Source of the DNA: an uncultured Acidimicrobiaceae bacterium
GTDB taxonomy: Bacteria > Actinomycetota > Acidimicrobiia > Acidimicrobiales > MedAcidi-G1
Assembly: GCA_913054115.1 (NCBI GenBank)
Contig: CAJXIS010000018.1
Coordinates: forward strand, 1 to 13,246
Direction: 5' to 3'
Length of the DNA stretch: 13,246 nt
Made by a program: the position numbers and the translations under genes. Below the pieces are notes generated by a model, which had not been told where the DNA came from, did not search any database, and saw only the letters and a program-made list of their open reading frames with translations. Positions 7,096-13,246 of this stretch are shown piece by piece (position 1 is the first letter of the stretch; the number at the start of each line of letters is the position of its first letter).

Positions 7096-8270
7096 ACGCC
7101 GAGGTCGTCCCTGATCTCGTCGCCGTGCTCGTCGTTGCGGGGTGGCGGCCGCCGGACGCTGGTCGGCGTGGCGGACAGGCCGATCGGCGAGCGCACGGAT
7201 CGGAAGGCGCCCTCGCCGTTGCCGAGCACGTCGATCGGGTCGAGCCCGAGCGCCTCGGCGGTGGCGAAGGCTGATCGGACGTCGTTGATCGGACCCGCCG
7301 GGATGCCGGCGGCCTGCAGCCTCCCGACCCATTCATCGACGGTGCCGCCGGCGAGGACCTCCTCGATCTCGGCGGCCAGGGCATCGACGTTGGCCAGCCG
7401 GCTCTCGTTGACGGCGAACCTCGGGTCGTCGCACCAGTCGGGGCGCCCGAGCACGTCGGCGAAGCGCTCCCACAGCACGGGGCTGGCGGCGGCGACGGCG
7501 ACCATCCCGTCGGCGGCCCGGTAGGGCTCGTAGGGGACGATGGAGGGGTGCCGGTTGCCATGCCGACCGGGGTCGGCGTCGACGGCGACATGGGCGCTGC
7601 CCACGTTGAGCAGCCCGGCCAGGGCCGACTGCATCAGCGAGACCTCGACGTGCTGGCCCAGGCCGGTCTCCCGACGCTCCTCGACGGCGGCGAGGATGCC
7701 GATGGTCGCGTAGAGGCCGGTGAGCTTGTCGACCACGGCCGAGCCGACCTTGGATGGCCCGCCGTCGACCTCGCCGGTGACGTGCATGAGCCCGCTCATG
7801 GCCTGGACGAGGAAGTCGTAGCCGGCCAGGTCGCCGCCGGCGCCCGTGCTGCCGAAGCCGGTGACCGAACAGGTGATGACGCCGGGGTGTTCGGTGGCGA
7901 GCGAGTCGCGGTCGAGCCCGAAGCGGGCCATCGTGCCGGACCGGAAGTTGTCGACGACCACGTCGGCGCCGATGGCGATGCGTCGGGCCACGGCCAGGTC
8001 GTCCGGCATGCGCAGGTCGAGGGCGATGGACCGCTTGTTGCGGTTGAGGGTCAGGTAGTAGGTGCTGGTCGCTCCGTCGCCGTCGTCCCACCACGGCGGG
8101 CCCCAGGTGCGGGTGTCGTCGCCGACTCCTGGCTGTTCGACCTTGATGACGTCGGCGCCGAGGTCACCGAGCACCATCGTGGCCAGCGGCCCGGCCAGGA
8201 CCCGGCTGAAGTCGGCGATGCGGAGGTGGCCGAGGGCGCCGCGCTCCGCACGGTCGTCGAGGAGGGCCAT
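7092..8270 (-). CDS. class III (CaiB/BaiF-family) CoA transferase
   Basis: The 392-residue length is normal for this family, which moves CoA between carboxylic acids through mixed anhydride and aspartyl-CoA intermediates. Visible marks are RIADFSRVLAGPLATMVLGDLGADVIKVE (17-45), the CoA-contacting NRNKRSIALDL (76-86), FRSGTMARFGLD (109-120), SVTGFGSTG (135-143), and the catalytic aspartate D152 in GYDFLVQAMSGLMHVTG. The C-terminal half has the usual PYEPYRAADG and GIPAGPINDV motifs. Donor and acceptor acids are not deducible: the family includes formyl-, succinyl-, carnitine- and racemase-type members. It lies 25 bases after a GNAT gene in a minus-strand operon headed by a C45-type acyltransferase. 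No clear Shine-Dalgarno sequence precedes this ATG. It ends exactly where the second copy of the 28-bp repeat begins on its strand. Confidence 0.92.
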   Translation of the reverse strand: MALLDDRAERGALGHLRIADFSRVLAGPLATMVLGDLGADVIKVEQPGVGDDTRTWGPPWWDDGDGATSTYYLTLNRNKRSIALDLRMPDDLAVARRIAIGADVVVDNFRSGTMARFGLDRDSLATEHPGVITCSVTGFGSTGAGGDLAGYDFLVQAMSGLMHVTGEVDGGPSKVGSAVVDKLTGLYATIGILAAVEERRETGLGQHVEVSLMQSALAGLLNVGSAHVAVDADPGRHGNRHPSIVPYEPYRAADGMVAVAAASPVLWERFADVLGRPDWCDDPRFAVNESRLANVDALAAEIEEVLAGGTVDEWVGRLQAAGIPAGPINDVRSAFATAEALGLDPIDVLGNGEGAFRSVRSPIGLSATPTSVRRPPPRNDEHGDEIRDDLGV

Positions 8271-8295
8271 GGTGGTCAGTCTGCCGCGGCGGCGC

Positions 8296-8940
8296 TCAGG
8301 CCCGGTCGGCCACGTCCGGGTTCCTCCACACGATCAGCACGGCGTTGCCCCCGACGGCGGGGTCGTCCATGTAGTCGGGGATGGCGCCCAGGGCCTCGAA
8401 GCCGTTCTTCAGTTGGAAGCTGAGCGTCGGGTCGTAGAGCTCGCCGGTGACGACCCTCTCGACGTACTCGTCGGCGGTCATCTCGTGGAGGTGGTCCTTG
8501 TAGCCGGGGATCACGCCGCCGGCCACGATCCCCTGCTTGCCGAAACGGCGGACCACGTCCTTGCGCCGGACGTAGAGCTGCTGGCCGATGCCGAGTCGGC
8601 GGTAGTCGGGGTCGACGGCGATGGTGATGCCGTAGTACCAGTCGCCGTCGGCCGAGTGATTGCCACACGAGTTCTCGCCGATGAGGTCGTCGAGCGAGTG
8701 GTGGGGGTCGTCGAAGTCGAAGTCGATGAAGATCCCGACACCCATGCCGACGGGCCGGCCGTCGTGGAGTGCGACGAACCCGCCCTCGGGGAAGGTGTCG
8801 CAGTAGACCTCGATCTCCTCGGTGACCAGCAGGTCCTCGATGCCTGCCGTGGGGAACGCCGCCCGCTCGATGGCCGCCAGTTCGACGGCCCACTCGGCGC
8901 GGATCTGCTCGTAGGTGATGTCGTCGGCGGTGACGGTCAC
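8296..8940 (-). CDS. GNAT-family N-acetyltransferase (GTG start)
   Basis: This 214-residue protein starts at a GTG that has AGGAGG five bases upstream; that site overlaps the stop of the preceding gene. The acetyl-CoA-binding motif A is clear: ITIAVDPDYRRLGIGQQLY at about residues 105-123, with the R-R-x-G-I-G pyrophosphate loop. An acidic insertion (FIDFDFDDPHHSLDDLIGE, about 71-89) precedes it and may shape the acceptor site. The C-terminal part (LSFQLKNGFEALGAIPDYMDD) is the usual GNAT FQLKNGF helix followed by the last strands. It resembles the group of GNAT proteins found beside acyl-CoA or amide-hydrolase genes. The acceptor amine is unknown. It sits between a C45 acyltransferase-like gene (10 bases) and a CoA transferase gene (25 bases), which suggests a shared acyl-metabolism role. 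Confidence 0.88.
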   Translation of the reverse strand: MTVTADDITYEQIRAEWAVELAAIERAAFPTAGIEDLLVTEEIEVYCDTFPEGGFVALHDGRPVGMGVGIFIDFDFDDPHHSLDDLIGENSCGNHSADGDWYYGITIAVDPDYRRLGIGQQLYVRRKDVVRRFGKQGIVAGGVIPGYKDHLHEMTADEYVERVVTGELYDPTLSFQLKNGFEALGAIPDYMDDPAVGGNAVLIVWRNPDVADRA

Positions 8941-8945
8941 GGTGT

Positions 8946-8951
8946 CCTCCT
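8946..8951 (-). promoter_or_regulatory. ribosome binding site deciding the GTG start of the GNAT gene
   Basis: On the minus strand AGGAGG lies five bases before the GTG at 8940, and its first A is the last base of the upstream TGA stop. No ATG in this frame is better placed, so the site fixes the GTG start and supports termination-coupled reinitiation. Confidence 0.75.
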
Positions 8952-10042
8952 CAGCCCGGGAACGGGATGTGCACGTACTCGTTGTGGCTGGGCACACCCC
9001 ACACCGCCCAGAAGTCCTGTGTGCGAGGCCGCATGACGACGGCACCGCTGGACTCGATGTGGTGGGGATCGTCGGATTCGCGGCAGATCGAGTCGGGGTC
9101 GCGCGTGATCGCCATGCAGTCGTCGGCGCTGATGCCGTCGCGGTCGAGCAGGTCGGTCGCCCGCTTGAGCCGGCGGACGGAGCTGGCCGTGAGGTCGGCC
9201 GGCCGTTGGGCCTGCACGGCGGTGGCGTCGTCCCAGATGGTGTGGTTGGTGTGGACCAGGGCGTCGCCGTCGAGGCTCGCCCACGGCCGGGCGGTCGGCA
9301 TGCCCTCGACCATGTAGCCGGAACCCGTGGCATCGAACAGGAGGTAGCTGTGGGCGCCGGCCAGGTCGGCGTCGAGCACGACCTCGAGCGCCTCTTCGGC
9401 GTTCGAACGGAGCAGCGCATCGCGGACGACCGTGGGCCAGGTCACGCCGGTGCCGCCGTCGAGGCCGGTGAGGTTGTTGATCCCGACGCACACGCCTGCC
9501 TCGTTCATGCCGATCTGGCCGAGGCAGCCGGTGGTGCTGAACACGAGCGCCGCCGGCCCGTCGTCGGGGCGGACACGGAGCAGGACCACGTGCTCGGTCG
9601 CCGAGTCGTGCATGTCCCAGGTCTGTGCGTAGAAGCCGGATCCCCCGGCCCTGGCGTCGGGGACGACGAAGGCGGTGCAGTCGTCCTCGACCACCTCGGC
9701 GGGATGGTGGCCGCCGACGGCGGCCCGGACGGTGTCGACGAAGTCGGTGAAGCCGCCGACCACGACCGCTTCGGCCAGCGTGATGCCGGCGCCCTCGGCG
9801 ATCCCGCACATCTCCTCGTGGAGGGTCGGCGAATGGGCCGCATGGGCGGGGATGCAGGCCTCGGCGAGTTGCAGGATCCCGTCGCGGTCGAGCTGCCCTC
9901 CGCTCCATGCGCCGGAACCGGCCAGGCGGACGCGCTCGTCGGCGTAGGCACGGATCTCGTCGGCGTAGCCGCTGCCGTGGGCATGGCCCATGGCCGCCGG
10001 GCTGCCGGTCAGGTCGAGGATACGGAGTGCGGGACGCTTCAT
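8951..10042 (-). CDS. C45 family / acyl-CoA:6-aminopenicillanic acid acyltransferase-like Ntn hydrolase
   Basis: The 363-residue protein resembles the penicillin acyltransferase (AAT/C45) family, in which a proenzyme cuts itself before a cysteine that becomes the N-terminal nucleophile. The candidate nucleophile is C122 in EDDCTAFVV, and the downstream family marks AQTWDM (139-144), GMNEAGVCVGINNL (178-191) and LVHTNH (262-267) are present. The N-terminal part has GHAHGSGYADEIRAY, typical of the A chain. Family members hydrolyse or transfer acyl groups on amides; penicillin itself is an unlikely substrate here. The residue before C122 is Asp rather than the Gly of the fungal enzyme, so self-cleavage is uncertain. 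No signal peptide is seen, so it is probably cytosolic. The ATG at 10042 gives the usual MKRPALRILDLTGSP start; an ATG at 10078 would add 12 residues. It heads the operon with the GNAT and CoA transferase genes. Confidence 0.85.
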   Translation of the reverse strand: MKRPALRILDLTGSPAAMGHAHGSGYADEIRAYADERVRLAGSGAWSGGQLDRDGILQLAEACIPAHAAHSPTLHEEMCGIAEGAGITLAEAVVVGGFTDFVDTVRAAVGGHHPAEVVEDDCTAFVVPDARAGGSGFYAQTWDMHDSATEHVVLLRVRPDDGPAALVFSTTGCLGQIGMNEAGVCVGINNLTGLDGGTGVTWPTVVRDALLRSNAEEALEVVLDADLAGAHSYLLFDATGSGYMVEGMPTARPWASLDGDALVHTNHTIWDDATAVQAQRPADLTASSVRRLKRATDLLDRDGISADDCMAITRDPDSICRESDDPHHIESSGAVVMRPRTQDFWAVWGVPSHNEYVHIPFPG

Positions 10043-10074
10043 ATCCGGCAGTCTGGCGCAAGGTTCGGGACATT

Positions 10075-10163
10075 GCAAGGGATTTCGTTGCCACAGTCAT
10101 CCACTACAACGGATTCCGTTGTCACTACTCACTGTTCCGACGGTTTCCGTCGCTTCCCGACGG
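10075..10163. promoter_or_regulatory. array of three 31-bp-spaced palindromes (putative operator) in the C45 / psuG divergent spacer
   Basis: Three 17-bp inverted repeats share the half-site NCRACGG around a three-base centre. Site 1 is at 10075-10091 (GCAAGGG-ATT-TCGTTGC, imperfect, 5 of 7 paired). Site 2 is at 10106-10122 (ACAACGG-ATT-CCGTTGT, perfect). Site 3 is at 10137-10153 (core CGACGG-TTT-CCGTCG, perfect over 6 pairs). Their centres, 10083, 10114 and 10145, are exactly 31 bp apart, about three helical turns. A lone half-site CCGACGG follows at 10157-10163, 20 bp after the left half of site 3. The array fills most of the 156-base gap between the divergent starts, so it probably binds a dimeric repressor or activator cooperatively. 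No regulator gene adjoins it. Confidence 0.65.
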
Positions 10164-10198
10164 TGTCGTCAGATCGAACCATGCGCCAGAATGGCCCG

Positions 10199-11108
10199 AT
10201 GGACGAGCCACTCCGCCTCACCGACGAGGTCGCCGAAGCCCTGGCAGCCGGACGACCCGTTGTGGCCCTCGAGTCCACGATCATCGCCCACGGCATGCCC
10301 CATCCCCGCAACGTCGAGACGGCGCTCACCCTCGAAGCCCTCATCCGATCCGGAGGGGGCCGTGCCGGCCACCGTGGCCCTGGTCGACGGGAAGCTCCGG
10401 GTGGGGTTGACCGGCGACGAGCTCGAACGGCTCGGCACATCCGAGCAGGTGGCCAAGGTCTCCCTCCGCGACATGGGCGCCGTGCTCGCCTCGGGCGGTC
10501 TCGGCGCAACGACCGTGGCCGCCACCATGTTCGCCGCCCATCTGGCCGGCATTCGGATCTTCGCCACCGGCGGCATCGGCGGGGTCCACCGGGGCGACGG
10601 CGGCGACGCCTCCGCCGATCTGACGGCCCTCGGCCGCTTCCCCGTGGCGGTGGTGTGTGCCGGCGCCAAGGCGGTGCTCGACCTGCCCCGCACCCTCGAG
10701 GCGCTCGAGACCCTCGGCGTGCCGGTCCTCGGGTGGCTCACCGGCGCCTTCCCCGAGTTCTGGACGCAGGGCTCGGCCCTGCCGGTGAGCGCCCGGGTCG
10801 ACGGAGCCACCCATGCCGCGGCCGTGCTCGACGCCCACTGGTCGGCCGGGCTGTCCACCGGCGTCGTTCTCGGCGTCCCGATCCCGGCAGGACACGAGGC
10901 CGACCGGGCCGTGATCGATGCGGCCATCGTCAGAGGCCTGGCGGCAGCCGACGCAGCCGGCATCACTGGCAGCGAGGCCACCCCGTTCCTGCTGGCCCAC
11001 ATCGCCGAAGCCACCGACGGCGCCAGCCTCGACGCCAACGTGGCCCTGGTGCAGGAGAACACCCGCGTTGCCACCGAGGTGGCGGTGGCGCTCGCCGCTA
11101 CCAGGTGA
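10199..11108 (+). pseudogene. psuG: pseudouridine-5'-phosphate glycosidase, interrupted by a one-base frameshift
   Basis: PsuG reversibly splits pseudouridine 5'-phosphate into uracil and ribose 5-phosphate. The N-terminal part (to about residue 52; VVALESTIIAHGMP with E25) is in one frame. The rest, from AVPATVALVDG, is in another. The switch lies in a run of five G at 10355-10359; removing one G restores a continuous 302-residue protein of normal length. In the corrected protein K86 (VAKVS), D140 (SADL), K157 (CAGAK) and N280 correspond in order and spacing to E. coli K93, D149, K166 and N289, and the end is a normal VALAATR. Everything else is intact, so this is either a sequencing error or a recent mutation. 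A start at 10181 (MRQNGPMDEP) is also possible; neither start has a good Shine-Dalgarno. No psuK kinase is visible nearby. Its end overlaps the convergent GH43-like gene by 11 bases. Confidence 0.88.
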
Positions 11109-12078
11109 CCTCGGCCAGCCCGATGCCCGATTCCCCGGCCACGGCGTAGAAGAGCAACGTCCGACCGGCATCTTCGAACAGGGCCGGATCACGCAACTGG
11201 TGGACCGGACCGTTCGCCGCCCCCCGGATCGACGGTCCGACCGGAAGGTCGACGCCCTCCCACGTTCGCTCGGGCCGCAGCACCTCGAAGGGCTCGGATG
11301 CCCGCCACGCCGCCCAGTCGCCGTCGAGGTCGACCGTCGAGTGGAGGATCGCCTCGGGGGCGTCACCGACCCGCGTCCAGAACACGTGGAGCACGCCATC
11401 GCGTACGGACACGGCCGCATGGCGCATCTCGGGTTCGAACAGGGTCGGCCCCCGCTCCCACCCCCCACGCCCGTCCGGCGACCGGTAGGTGACGCCGGGC
11501 ATCGCGAGTGCGTACGTCGCCCCGTCGTGGTGAAACGCCCGCAGGTAGGTGTGCGGAACCTCCCCGGGCAGCACCCGGAACGCGATGCCATCCGTCGACA
11601 CGGCCACCTTCGAGACCTGGCGCCCCAGACCCGCCAGGCCGTGGAAGTAGCAGACCACCTCGCCGGCCGCCTCGTCGACGTGGACGTCCGGCGAGGCAAC
11701 GTGCGGGATGGTCAGGTCGCCGTGCAGGTCGGCCGGCATCCGGTCGGCGCCGAGGGCGGCCTCGTAGCGGGTGCGGATCGCGTCGAGCTGTTCGTCGGAG
11801 GCCTCGGGCGGCTCCATCAGGAGCCCCGAGTCGGCGAGGTGGAGTGCCCCCGGCGGGTGGACGGTCCACGGGCCGGTGACCTCGTCGGCGAACGCCAGGC
11901 GGATGTGGGCGCCCTTGTGGTCGGCGAAGTAGAGGTACAGGCGCCCCAGCGGATCCTCGACCCAGTCGGGGACGCGCAGCACCGACGGACCCTGGATGTT
12001 GGTGCCGATGCCCGGGTGGGTGTCCGGGCCGACGATCGGGGCGTCGACCAGGCGGAAGGCCGTCGGCCGACCGGTCAT
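11098..12078 (-). CDS. GH43-like five-bladed beta-propeller glycosidase-family protein
   Basis: The 326-residue protein resembles the glycosyl hydrolase 43/68/32-type beta-propeller proteins of short cytosolic form. It has repeated blade-like strands: GPSVLRVPDWVEDPLGRLYLYFADHKGAHIRLAFAD near the start (30-65), ASPDVHVDEAAGEVVCYFHG (128-147), VLHVFWTRVGDAPEAILHS (229-247) and a final LRDPALFEDAGRTLLFYAVAGESGIGLAEV. Acidic residues after GP/SP/RD turns (for example D131 and D298) are candidates for catalysis, but I cannot assign the base and acid with confidence, and it may be a non-catalytic relative. No signal peptide is present. It starts with an ATGA overlap on the sulfotransferase-like gene and has no own Shine-Dalgarno, so its translation is probably coupled. 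Its substrate and role are unknown. Confidence 0.7.
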   Translation of the reverse strand: MTGRPTAFRLVDAPIVGPDTHPGIGTNIQGPSVLRVPDWVEDPLGRLYLYFADHKGAHIRLAFADEVTGPWTVHPPGALHLADSGLLMEPPEASDEQLDAIRTRYEAALGADRMPADLHGDLTIPHVASPDVHVDEAAGEVVCYFHGLAGLGRQVSKVAVSTDGIAFRVLPGEVPHTYLRAFHHDGATYALAMPGVTYRSPDGRGGWERGPTLFEPEMRHAAVSVRDGVLHVFWTRVGDAPEAILHSTVDLDGDWAAWRASEPFEVLRPERTWEGVDLPVGPSIRGAANGPVHQLRDPALFEDAGRTLLFYAVAGESGIGLAEVTW

Positions 12079-12797
12079 GCCGGGGCGATCGCGTACTCGG
12101 CCAGGCGGGCGTGGAGCGGCATCGCTGCGTCGAGCACCGGTCGCAGGTGGTCGGGCACGGCGGCGGTGCTCGGCTCCCACGGCCGGAAGCCGGTGCTCGA
12201 GTGGGCGGCGTCGTACCAGTGCTTCGCCCAGACGCCGTCCTCGGGCTTGGGGCCGGCGGGCCACGAGAGCATGGCATCGTCGAAGTCGAGCCCCAGGCGG
12301 TGACACAGTTCGGTCAGGGCCGCTCGCGGATCGCGGCGCAGCACCGTGGCGTCGAGCACCACGGGCTCCTCCCCCGCCGCCAGGATCGAGTCGAGCAGCT
12401 CGACCTGCACCTCGAGGCCGGTGTCGGCGAGGGTGGCGTCGTCGAGCCGGACCGCCAGCGAGGCCAGCATCTCGGTGGGCTCGCGGATGAGCAGGATGTT
12501 GCGGCACTCGCCGAGGAAGGCCCGGTCCAGGTCGACGATGTGGTGGGCCATCTGCTTGAAGAACACGACGGACGTGTCGTAGGCGCCGAGCATGACCTCG
12601 GCCACCACCCGCTCCCCGTCGGGGTCCTGGGCGGCCAGCACCTCGTCACGGCCCGGATGCACGCGGCCGGAGACCCGCAGGTAGTGGGCGTACAGCGGTT
12701 CGTCGAGTGCGGTGGTGTCCGACCGTTGGGCGAACGAGTACATCAGGACCGTCGAGATGTTGCGCGGCCCCGAGCAGGAGTTGATGCGCAGGGTCAC
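12075..12797 (-). CDS. sulfotransferase-like P-loop protein (GTG start)
   Basis: The 240-residue protein has a P-loop-like SGPRNISTVLMYSFAQR at 9-25, the position and form of the 5'-phosphosulfate loop in sulfotransferases, followed by DEPLYAHYLR (32-41), FFKQMAHHI (79-87), LLIREPTEML (102-111), and a conserved-looking AGPKPEDGVWAKHWY (181-195). From memory, the same DEPLYA and GPKPEDGVWA motifs occur in the N-terminal half of plant 'branched-chain-amino-acid aminotransferase-like' proteins. Whether it uses PAPS, another phosphate donor, or none is not known. The start is a GTG that overlaps the aminotransferase stop as GTGA; no better start exists. It overlaps the GH43-like gene by ATGA, so all three are probably made in fixed ratio. 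Confidence 0.78.
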   Translation of the reverse strand: MTLRINSCSGPRNISTVLMYSFAQRSDTTALDEPLYAHYLRVSGRVHPGRDEVLAAQDPDGERVVAEVMLGAYDTSVVFFKQMAHHIVDLDRAFLGECRNILLIREPTEMLASLAVRLDDATLADTGLEVQVELLDSILAAGEEPVVLDATVLRRDPRAALTELCHRLGLDFDDAMLSWPAGPKPEDGVWAKHWYDAAHSSTGFRPWEPSTAAVPDHLRPVLDAAMPLHARLAEYAIAPA

Positions 12798-13246
12798 GCC
12801 CCGACGTCCCGGGCCACCGCCTCCCGGTAGAGCCCGCGGAGCCGCTGGGTCATCGGACCGGGGATGTCGCCGCCGATGGTCCGGCCGTCGACCTCGGTGA
12901 CCGGCGTGAGGCCGCCGAACGTGCCGGTGACGAAGGCCTCATCTGCGCCGTAGACGTCGTCCAGGGAGTACGGGGCCTGGTGGGTGCGGATCCCGGCGGC
13001 TTCGGCCTCCTGGAGCACGACCTCCCGGGTGATGCCGTTGAGGTTGTAGACGCCGGTCGAGGTCCAGAGCTCGCCGTCCCGCACGACGAAGAAGTTGGTG
13101 GCGTTGCAGGTGGCCACGGCGCCGGTCGGGTCGAGCATGAGCGCCTCGTCGGCGCCGGCCTTCACGGCCTGGATGAGGGCGATGACCTCGTGGAGCTTCG
13201 AATGGCAGTTCAGGCGCTGGTCGAGGATCTCGGGGCCGGGTCGCCG
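12794..13246 (-). CDS. class IV aminotransferase, branched-chain/D-amino-acid type (C-terminal part; 5' end outside window)
   Basis: The frame is open to the window edge and gives 150 residues of a fold-type IV PLP enzyme. Visible marks are LNCHSKLHEVIALIQA, with the lysine-free NCHSK segment of this branch, DEALMLDPTGAVATCNATNFFVV, STGVYNLNGITREVVL (the phosphate-binding GITR loop) and EAFVTGTFGGLTPVTEVDGR, and the end is a normal LRGLYREAV. The PLP-binding lysine lies in the missing N-terminal part. ATNFFVV plus TGTFGGLTPV suggests the branched-chain aminotransferase-like group rather than a housekeeping IlvE, but the substrate is not certain. It is the first visible gene of a tightly overlapping trio with the sulfotransferase-like and GH43-like genes. 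Confidence 0.88.
   Translation of the reverse strand, partial: RRPGPEILDQRLNCHSKLHEVIALIQAVKAGADEALMLDPTGAVATCNATNFFVVRDGELWTSTGVYNLNGITREVVLQEAEAAGIRTHQAPYSLDDVYGADEAFVTGTFGGLTPVTEVDGRTIGGDIPGPMTQRLRGLYREAVARDVGA

Noticed and set aside
10355..10359. Programmed ribosomal frameshift in psuG
   Set aside because: No known heptameric slip signal or downstream structure was recognised, and PsuG is not known to use frameshifting. A simple indel is the more likely cause, so this is only noted as a remote option.
8915..11149. A 744-codon plus-strand open frame
   Set aside because: Its first part is antisense to the C45 gene. Only the short stretch at 10199-10359 is real, as the N-terminus of the frameshifted psuG.
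1..13246. tRNA, rRNA, CRISPR array, insertion sequence, prophage or riboswitch
   Set aside because: Genes are packed with gaps of at most 156 bases; none of these gaps shows a cloverleaf, regular spacers, terminal inverted repeats or transposase, and base use is uniform across the window.

Overview
The window is compact, strongly G+C-rich DNA with G or C at most third codon positions. It has short intergenic gaps, several ATGA/GTGA overlaps and no mobile-element or RNA genes. Gene content (a long two-domain PutA, CaiB-type CoA transferase, several SDRs, a PAS-AraC regulator) suggests a free-living high-GC actinomycetote, perhaps Acidimicrobiia. The phylum is an inference from style, not from a marker gene. 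Thirteen genes fill the window, and no gene-free stretch exceeds 160 bases.

Region 1 (1-2128, + strand) is a catabolic-looking operon: the C-terminal part of a DAO-family FAD oxidoreductase and two classical short-chain dehydrogenases. Convergent to it, region 2 (2133-6241, - strand) holds the bifunctional proline catabolic enzyme PutA followed by a HAD-IIA phosphatase. A PAS-AraC regulator (6294-7046, +) diverges from putA across a 52-base spacer that carries palindromes, so it is the likely putA regulator. Its stop codon lies in a perfect 28-bp tandem repeat that fills the gap to the next gene.

Region 3 (7092-10042, - strand) is an operon of a C45/acyl-CoA:6-APA acyltransferase-like Ntn hydrolase, a GNAT acetyltransferase and a class III CoA transferase, all families that make or break acyl bonds. 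A 156-base divergent spacer separates it from psuG (pseudouridine-5'-phosphate glycosidase, +). The spacer contains three operator-like palindromes with centres exactly 31 bp apart. psuG is broken by an apparent one-base insertion in a G5 run, and no psuK kinase is visible.

Region 4 (11098-13246, - strand) is a tightly coupled trio: a class IV (branched-chain-type) aminotransferase, cut by the window edge, a sulfotransferase-like P-loop protein and a GH43-like beta-propeller glycosidase. The genes are joined by 4-base GTGA and ATGA overlaps. From memory, plants carry a protein in which the sulfotransferase-like and aminotransferase domains are fused, which would imply a real functional link. 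This trio and the phased operator array are the best candidates for undescribed biology here.
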